This document shows positions 56,100 through 64,000 of a stretch of DNA of 64,000 nucleotides, piece by piece (within the stretch, counting starts at the first letter, position 1; each line of letters starts with the position of its first letter). The translations under genes were made by a program, and so were the position numbers. This DNA comes from Chanos chanos. Lineage: Eukaryota > Chordata > Actinopteri > Gonorynchiformes > Chanidae. The notes under the pieces were generated by a model. The model was given only the letters and a program-made list of their open reading frames with translations. It was not told where the DNA came from and searched no databases. The DNA lies in NCBI RefSeq assembly GCF_902362185.1, contig NC_044507.1, forward strand, positions 15,715,044 through 15,779,043. The letters run 5' to 3'.

Positions 56100-57260
56100 A
56101 AAGTACAAATGTATCACATGGCCTTTCATGGCTTGTTTTTTGTGCAGCCACACTGGATCCCTGCTGCGGACTGCCACTGTGATATACATGCCCCATAACA
56201 AGCCTGACTCAGTAGTCATCCGTTACTTTGACTGGCCAAGTAATGGGATTGAGAATCAATGTTACCTCGATGACAGATAGCGCGGCCTGTGACAAGCAGC
56301 TAATCAGTTTGATGGCATCCTCTCATTCAAAGCCTTAAAGACAAGGACACGGCAATGTCATTTCAGCTTTCTAATGGACTTTCAAGTCTTCTTTCTGTTG
56401 TCTTATACAGCTATGTGTATATGTAGTGGCTCACTGTAGATGCAGAGCACTAAACATGTCTTTTATTTTTTGCTCCCTGTCTTGTTTTGCGACGTGGGGA
56501 GATTTGGACTGAGCGGAACAGTTTTGAAAGGCGGTGAGCTGATCTGGGTTTTATAAACTGGCTTGCTACAGAAGGACAAGTAGCACCTGTCCAGAATTGT
56601 GCTGCTGTGCACAGCAAGGTTGTCATGCACCTGCGCCAGAATTTCAGCACCATGGACAGGTCCAGGCTTTGTGAAGATGACATAGGAAGGCTTGAGGGAG
56701 GAAGCTTTGCTGATGTAGAGAGATAGAGATCAATGCACAACATCTCCTTAGTTCATCTACAATCCATAACATATGAGCTCAGCGTAAAAACATTTAGCAG
56801 GCATTTATATAAAACTGAAGACGGTACCTGGTTGAGTAGACGGTTATTATTATTTAACGAGCTGAGAATGGTGCACTTTTGAGCCGTGCTATGTTTGATT
56901 TGTTTATTTATTTATTTATTGGAGTCGCTAAAACCACTCTTAGAGGTAGAGACAACCATTTGAATATTAAAATAGCAGCTTGACAGTGTCGTATAGTTCA
57001 CCTGAAAGATTAATAGCAAACATCCGTGGTGCTATGATAGTTACAAGCCATCTTCAATCCGATTCACCCCACTATCCTTCAGCCCATCGCTTTAAAAGGC
57101 CAACATGCTCCACGATTCCTGTCTTCTCTGATTAATTCAACCATATACTGTGTTATGTAAGCTTCTCCCCTCAAGGCAGCTGAGACTGGAATGGAGTGGT
57201 TTTGTCCAGGATTCCCGGAGACGAGAATTCCCAACACGTAGCCATGTATATGGTACACAT
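56100..57260. other. Intergenic or intronic DNA, no exon seen
   Basis: No convincing coding sequence or known repeat. Confidence 0.4.
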
Positions 57261-57267
57261 TTCTGGA

Positions 57268-57301
57268 GCCCTGTGTGTGTGTATCTGTGTGTGTGTGTTG
57301 T

Positions 57302-57351
<50 letters not shown>

Positions 57352-57387
57352 TGTGTGTGTGTGTGTGTGAGTGTGTGTGTGTGTGAA
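57268..57387. repeat. (TG)n microsatellite
   Basis: A long TG run with few interruptions. Confidence 0.93.
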
Positions 57388-57859
57388 GAACTTCTGCTGT
57401 TCGCTCTTTTGTTCCCTTTCCTTGCCTGCTTCAGCGGCTCTTAGTGACAGATGAGCTTGTGCAGTATTTAACACATTACGCAGGCCTAGATTGTCTCCCC
57501 CGATCACAGCCTCCCTCCAGATCATCACCATAGCCTAAAAACCGCCTCCTAGACTTTCACTGAATGACAGAGGCTTAGAGAAGGAAGAGACGGTCTGAAA
57601 CTTATAGTATGTGAGATGAAAGAGAAAACAGTAATCTGTAAGTGTGTAATCCAATGAAGGAGACAAAAAAGGAGGATGGGAGTGTGGCAACCTCTTTTAA
57701 TATGAGTAGAGAGAGGGAGAGAGGCCAGAGAAGGTTTTTAGAGTAGAGAAGCAACAATAAAGCAGAGAATACACCACAGGGTTTCTGAGAAGAGCTAGTG
57801 TGTAAAACTGCAGCGTGAATTTAATGGCTTTGTGAAGAACGACTCATTCAGCACCACCT

Positions 57860-57890
<31 letters not shown>

Positions 57891-57950
57891 TTGCGCGTGT
57901 GCGTGTGCGTGTGTGTGCGTGTGTGTGTGTGCTTGCGTGTGTGTGTCTAT
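57860..57950. repeat. (TG)n/(CG)-interrupted microsatellite
   Basis: TG repeats with GCG interruptions. Confidence 0.92.
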
Positions 57951-58719
57951 GTTTCCAGCACTACTCTCTTATCTGTGGCACACATGTTGTTCCCAGGGAA
58001 GGAACAGTTATGTAAACACGTAGCCTACCTCCTTCCTGAGCAGCAGAGACTTTACTGAGTCTCAAACACATTGTGTGTAAGAAACGCATTCTATCTTTAA
58101 GTCAGAGTGTGTGAGAACTTGACAGAACCATAAATAAACGTAATGTTTAAAACACAGTTCCTTTTAGTCCACCGACAGTGCCCAAAACGGAATACACTGT
58201 CAACATACGCCGTGGAGTCTCTTAATACGGTCGTAGAAACAGAGCATGAAACCTAGTCGTATTTTTAGCATGTCAATTCCGGTTCTTGCCATTCTAGAAC
58301 ATTTATTTTCCCAGCGTGAGGGAGAAACAGCTTGTGTAAGAGTGTCTTGAAGATTAGGCGGTAATGATTGTCGTGACAACCTGTGGATAACAGTGATCAC
58401 AGAGAAAGAGGGCTGCCGTCTGGGCTGAACCAGGGGGTTGTTCCTTTATGATGAAAAAAAAAAAAAACCCACATAGCCCTCCTGTTTCTCACCTCTCAGA
58501 CTCATTGAGTATCTTTTCCATTCTTATAGAGAGAAAGGAGGCTCGCATTCAATGGAGAATAAGAAAAAAGCTCCATTCATTTGCCTCCTCCATTTTTTTC
58601 CACCAAAGGAATAGAATAATATTTCATTTTACCTCTTCCATGCTCCTCTTCATTCAGCTGTCTCTTTTTTTTCTAATCTTAATCTTGTAACCATCGTCAG
58701 TTTTAATCTGTGTGTAATC

Positions 58720-58754
<35 letters not shown>

Positions 58755-58883
58755 CTGGTCTTTCGGTCTTTGACAGAAGGCTACTGTCAGCATCCTTCTA
58801 TGGGGTAGGAGGCAGAGGAAAAGCAGTGCACTTTTCCACTGAGACAGCATTTCGTAGAATGGCTATTTAGTAAAGATTAGAGC

Positions 58884-58945
<62 letters not shown>
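58720..58945. repeat. Two (TC)n microsatellites
   Basis: TC runs at about 58720-58755 and 58887-58940. Confidence 0.92.
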
Positions 58946-58949
58946 TCTT

Positions 58950-59610
58950 TTTCTCTGTCACTATGCCACTATGCCAGAGTCACCAGACCCCAGACAGTCC
59001 CCTCAGCATCACCACGGATACACTCTTTTATCGCAAATCCCTCTCTCTGTCGTCCACAAATCCTTTGACATTATAGACACGCTGTCTATTAGTCCGTTAG
59101 AGACCAGACGGGCAAGGCAGACATTTTACTGATACATTTGTATGCTTTGATGAAATTGTCCTTTTTGAAGATTTTTTTTGCCCTCCTCCACTCTTCTCCC
59201 CTGTAAATATCAATTTCCCTGCCTCTCCCAGACCTACTGTCGTGTTAGCCTGTGATGAAGTCTACCCTACATCACCTTGTAAAGGTCGGAGAGCCCACTT
59301 GTCCTTATGCATGTGTTTGAACGAGGCTGGTCACCTTCCCCGTCTGTGTCTAGGTAATTATAACCTGTGCCCTGATGGATGTCTATTGATGAGTGGTTAT
59401 TAAGGAAAATGGAGCTCGAGATGGCTTAGCATTTTTTCCCCTGTAGAAAGAAAGAGAGAGAGAAGATACAAGGTGAAAGAAAAAGAAAAATCGAGCTCAA
59501 TTTCTCATCCCTTCATGGAGCAGAGTGGAGCTTTGTGTGTCCTCTGTCTGCATCATTTACACAGAGAGGGGAAGTGCCTGTTGCATAATGTGGGTCCCTG
59601 GTCTGGAAGA
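58950..59610. other. Intergenic or intronic DNA, no exon seen
   Basis: Pyrimidine-rich in places. No supported gene. Confidence 0.4.
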
Positions 59611-59619
59611 ATCCAGTGT

Positions 59620-60056
59620 CCTCTCTCTGTCTCTCTCTCTCTCTTCCTCTCTCTCTCTCTCGCTCTCTGTCTCTTGGGAATTTGATTGCAGTGGTGTTTA
59701 GCTTGGCACAGTGCCCATCCTGCGGTATTGTCAGCACCTGGTCCCAGGGTTTTTGAAGAAGGAGATTTGTGTGTGTGTGTGTGTGGGTGTGTGTGGGTGT
59801 GGGTGTGTGTGTATGTGTGTGAGCGCGCGTGTGTGTATGTGTGCGTCAGATGGGCAGAGTGGCCGAATGGAGGAGGGAAGCAGGGCTCAGCTGGAATGTC
59901 TGCCACAGTTATAATAGATGGAGAAAGAGAAAAAGAGAGAGAGAGAGATGAAGTGGGAAGGAGCTAAAAAAGGAACACAGGTGGCCCTCTCTTTTCTGTA
60001 TTAGAGCGTGTCACATTGTTACATTCCAGTGGTGTGTGAGGCCCCTCTCTCTGTCC

Positions 60057-60094
<38 letters not shown>

Positions 60095-60150
60095 CCCTCT
60101 CTCTCTCTCTCTCTCTCAATCTCCCTGTCTCTCTCTCTCTCTCTCTCTCG
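59620..60150. repeat. Cluster of TC, TG and GA microsatellites
   Basis: TC at 59620-59672, TG at 59768-59845, GA at 59927-59948 and TC at 60045-60150. Confidence 0.9.
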
Positions 60151-60702
60151 CTTTAGAAAATTGTTTACTTCCAGCAGAGAATGTACCAATGGCTCACTGC
60201 TCGCAGTTACCACAGAGAGTCATTTCTCTTTCCTAAACCGTTTGGAGGCACCAAACTGCCAACACGCTTTGTCTGAATTGGATATCGCTCCGTCTCACTG
60301 TGTTGGTACCTTACTCTCCATGTTGGCATGCACCCAAATCTGTGTGATCTTCCACCATAGAATTTCATCTGACTCTCCAAACAATACATTTCTGACTTAG
60401 CCTAAAGTTTAATAGCTCCGTTATCCCTTAGCTGAGGACACAGCAATATTCTACAGTCGTCTGCAGAGCAGCGTTCCGAGCCGTAACTTGGCCTTGCATG
60501 GAGCAGGCCTAGCAGAGATTTGTTGTGACAAGACTTTGAATTCTATCCACAGTGTCACACTGTTTTTTCCTAGTCAGAAACATTATAGCCCTGGTTTAAG
60601 AGAACCTTGGACATGGATTAAACCTAATGAAAGAATTCGTCCGGTATCTTTGTGCCCATCAGATTTATTTTGCTGACTGTGGCACAAGAGCAAAGAATCA
60701 GG

Positions 60703-60727
60703 TTTTTTATTATTATTATTATTATTA

Positions 60728-60779
<52 letters not shown>

Positions 60780-60905
60780 CATACTACTACTACTACTACT
60801 ACTACTACTAATAATAATAATAATAACAACATCAACAACAACAACAATAATAATAAGTAGAAGAAGAATGATAATAATAACAATTATGATTATGATTATT
60901 ATTAC

Positions 60906-60945
<40 letters not shown>
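60703..60945. repeat. Compound trinucleotide microsatellite (ATT, ACT, AAT, AAC)
   Basis: A long ATT run (60703-60778), then ACT repeats, AAT/AAC repeats, an irregular stretch and a second ATT run (60897-60943). Confidence 0.95.
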
Positions 60946-60947
<2 letters not shown>

Positions 60948-60949
60948 AT

Positions 60950-62880
60950 TTTACTAAATACCTGAAGTCTTCAAAGCTGTGTTGTACGTAATACTGTTGG
61001 TCAGCAGATTTTATTTTAAAGAAAAACATTTGTGCTTCAGTTTTTGTTCTACTTCTGTTATTTTGTTATCAGATCAGATTAACCTCATATGTCTAGTAAA
61101 AAACTACCGCTTACTTTTATTTATTTAATTTTTTACATATGTTGAACAGACACATCCAAACAGCGGGAAGGGCTATCTTATGTTCTAATGTAGCCATGAC
61201 AACAACAATGATGTTAATAGGTTTTTTTAATGGATTTTTTTAAAGGCCTCTTTAAGGACAACTAAGAATAACATTTGAAAGCACTGTGGGATTTAATCAG
61301 CAATAGAGGGTTGTCCTCCTCTTTCATATGGATTTTGGAAAACATTCCACATCACCCTTCGTGCATGAATCCCTATATTAATGTAGATGATCCAGATGGA
61401 GACTCTGTTCTAAATGAAACTCTCTGGCTGGTTCTCAGTCAAGAATTTAATCATTCGGTGTCCAAAAAAAATGGTAAAATAATTCATATAGACTTTATTG
61501 TGTATTTATGAAACAGAATTCATGAATCCCACAGGACTAACATAATCATTCTTTTTTAGTCTCTGCTGGTGAACCCATGGCTGACCGAGCTGTGACAGAG
61601 AGAACCGTTCTCTTTTAACTCTTTCATTCCCTTCCATCTTTCCCACGGTGACACAGAGTAAAAGATTTACCCGGGGTTCTAGAGTCTTCCGCCAAGCAGC
61701 GATGCAGCTTCATTTTCAAATTCTTTCTCTGGAGCTGCTCTTCAAATGGGGCTCAGTCTTGCATTGTCTCATGCCTGTGTAATTTGTGGACAGATATTGA
61801 ACTAAACCTTTTGTGATCATGCTCTGCTGTCCAGAATGGGTGTGTTTGTGTGTGAGTTACTTCATCCTAAATTAACCAGGTTAAAATGTCTTTTTTTTTC
61901 TTTTTTTTTTTACGCCCGGCCTATTCACCGTGGCAAATGATGAATGATGTTATACCTTTGCCTTTTCTCTCCCCCTCGCCGCCCCCCCCCCCTTTCTGGA
62001 GTCTCTTTGGGTTCATTAGTTGTAAGTGCTGTGTTGTCCATTGCCTCTGTAACCACCGGTAACCCAATGCCGGGATGAGGACGAGGGTTATCCTTCATCA
62101 GCTGCTCTCTGTTTAGACAGCTTTTTAATAAAGGGGATGTGAACTTGGCTTAAGTGCTTTATTTTCATTTTTGTGGCACGGGTAGAGTGGTAATGTGTGC
62201 TCCTCAAATATTTATGGAGGCCCAAGTTCCCCACAGGGTAGTGGGCAGATTTATACAGACTGTAAAATGGCGCTGTTTTAATGAAAGTGTCCTGTTCCCT
62301 TCAAGCAGAGAAGGGCAGCGTGATTGCCACTGTTTCTTAGAGAGGTCCAGAGTAAAAACCATGATTTACACATTGGGCTTTATCCAGTCGTTTTAAATCT
62401 ACACATTATATATATATATATATGTATACATATGGCTTGGTTAACAAGAGTAGAAGGCTGAGGTGTAGGTCTGCATGAAGGTTGGCAACAAGGACAGGGT
62501 TGAGAGGAGAGAAGCGCTTGGTGAGGATGTAGTCTGTTTTAAGCTCTTGCCTGCTCTATTTTTAAACGTTTGGTGTGTTTGTTGCTCGACTCATCAGCCC
62601 ATTAAGGAGGGCCAGAGCTCTGACTCACAGCTCTCTGATGCATCATCAAACCAGCTGCCTTCTCTGCCTTTGCAATCGCTCACTGGCTTTATTCTATATC
62701 CTACACTCCCTTTCTTCCTCCCTCATCGTCTACACCCTCCTCCTCCTCCTCCTTCTCTCTTTCCTCTGTCCCTAACTTCCTTCCCTAGGAAGAATTTGGT
62801 TTCATACCTTGTAACAAAGTAACCCTTTGTACTACGGAGTCAGTGACCTAAACACTACAAACAATTACTTTTACTGCAGA
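60950..62880. other. Intergenic or intronic DNA, no exon seen
   Basis: Contains poly-T near 61890-61910, a poly-C run near 61981-61993 and an AT run near 62410. No coding exon supported. Confidence 0.4.
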
Positions 62881-62950
62881 GAGAGTGACAGAGTGAGAGA
62901 GAGACAGAGAAAGAGTGAGTGAGAGAGAGAGAGAGAGAGAGACAGAGAGA
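62880..62950. repeat. (GA)n-rich microsatellite
   Basis: Imperfect GA/GAGT run. Confidence 0.88.
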
Positions 62951-63940
62951 GAAAAGCAGAAGAGAGACCAGCTGTTAAAGCATCAGCAAAAATCTGGCAT
63001 CATGTTATGAAAATAGGAGGGGGGGGTTGGGAAGAGATTTACTGCACTGTGAGAGGCAGTCAAACAAGATGGATCAGCCATCCAGGCTGTTACCATGGTG
63101 ATGCGTGAGCGGGTAACATTTTGTGTTTCTCAGTTTTAGTTGCTCCCACTGTGGAACATTGACCTGCTCTCAACAAAATGCAATAACAAACATCATTCCT
63201 CTTCAACACCCACATCACCCCTAATCCCATTGAAACCTACAGGGTTTTCTGTGTATTTCAGTTTGGGTTTTTTTTGGTAGGAGGGTTTTGTGCCACTTTA
63301 ACCACACATCGTAAACAGAATAAAGCTGTGGCTCTCATAACCCCCCTGTGATCCTCTGTTAGCTGTCATGTCCGGAACACAGTGTCCTGACTGAAGTATG
63401 TCAATGCCTTTAACTTCCCAAATATGGAAATCGGGAAATACATTCAATGTGTTTGTGTACATCGCAAGGCAAGAGAGATTAAGAGAACGTGAATATATTT
63501 TGTGATTGCCCATGTGTTTGTTGGCGCGCTTTTGCCTGTCATCACCAACTGCCCTCCCAGCCATGCCCCCTTCCCTCCATCCCCAACAGGAGGTTTAAAC
63601 TGTAAATCAGATTATAACTGAATGGTCCAAAATGTGACATCTGGCCCCCGCAGTGCTGCACTCAGGCCGGTCGACAGCGTGTTAAAAGAGCTGTTTGCTA
63701 TTGGCTGGAGACCCTTTGCCTCTGTCAGAATTTATTAAGTCAGAGCCTGTCACATCGGAAAAACCGAGAGACTCCGGAATCAACAGTGTCAGATTACGCG
63801 ACACTTTTAAATGATCCTTACCTCAGTTCACTCAAGGTGGTAAAGGCACTTTAATCACCGTTTGATGACTGATAAAATGATGATGCCTCTTTTTTTTTTT
63901 TTATTAAGGTGAACATCTTAACCGTTTCTATTCAAAGCTA
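62951..63940. other. Intergenic or intronic DNA, no exon seen
   Basis: Better sequence complexity than its surroundings around 63600-63800. No gene supported. Confidence 0.4.
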
Positions 63941-63942
63941 GG

Positions 63943-63944
63943 AG

Positions 63945-64000
<56 letters not shown>
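63943..64000. repeat. (TG)n microsatellite running off the window
   Basis: A pure TG run to the last base. Confidence 0.95.

Noticed and set aside
54063-60150. Cys-Val, Ser-Leu, His-Thr and Arg-Glu rich frames in TG and TC tracts
   Set aside because: Artefacts of dinucleotide repeats that stay open on several frames and both strands.
60627-61029. Tyr-, Ile- and Asn-rich frames at 60.6-61.0 kb
   Set aside because: Products of the ATT/AAT trinucleotide microsatellite.
63600-63800. A complex stretch that looks like a conserved noncoding element
   Set aside because: Only its composition suggests it. Without cross-species comparison I cannot support a call.

Overview
The window is genomic DNA from a teleost fish. 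It holds a large part of an immunoglobulin light-chain locus, all of it on the minus strand (about 6.88-50.1 kb), followed by about 14 kb of microsatellite-rich DNA with one candidate first exon on the plus strand. Support for a ray-finned fish: repeated V-J-C units instead of one C, a V-SINE (30.0-30.4 kb), a Rex3 LINE 3' end with a (GATG)n tail (21.7-22.1 kb), a Tx1-like LINE, fish-style Gypsy LTR fossils, and long TG, TC and ATT microsatellites. I cannot name the species.

The light chain looks like the sigma (L2) isotype. V segments have a short CDR1 and a long CDR2 with a YGSGFSSPKF-like motif. V segments carry 12-bp-spacer RSSs and J segments carry 23-bp-spacer RSSs. C domains start DSVLPAPVLTLF and end with a C-terminal Cys (SDCSN). 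V, J and C all share one orientation, so joining would be deletional.

Layout in transcription order (high to low coordinates). Unit F: V pseudogenes at 49.0, 47.5 and 46.2 kb, then J6 and C6. Unit E: V pseudogene 41.8, V 40.6, J5, C5. Unit D: V remnant 37.3, V 36.2, V pseudogenes 35.3 and 34.7, V 32.2, with J and C deleted. Unit C: orphan leader 31.0, V 29.0, V pseudogene 28.3, J4, C4. Unit B: V 24.9, V 23.2, J3, C3. Unit A: V 19.4, V 15.3, no J, C2. Unit Z: V pseudogene 11.8, V 10.7, J1, C1. A last V lies at 6.9 kb, followed by a LINE, a hAT fragment and a Gypsy fossil down to base 1.

Only units B and E look fully able to encode a chain; unit F has J6-C6 but a damaged FGXG motif in J6 and only damaged V segments. 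C1 and C2 share a 2-base loss at the start of the C exon that breaks the reading phase with J, and C1 also has a stop. C2 has lost its J. J4 has lost its splice donor. A conserved block of about 200-290 bp with an E-box and an octamer-like site follows every C and survives in two places where C is gone; it is a candidate 3' enhancer. Decayed V relics sit in the J-V spacers of most units.

Beyond 50.1 kb there is no further immunoglobulin similarity. The only coding signal I can support there is a signal-peptide exon at 53790-53871 with a good splice donor.
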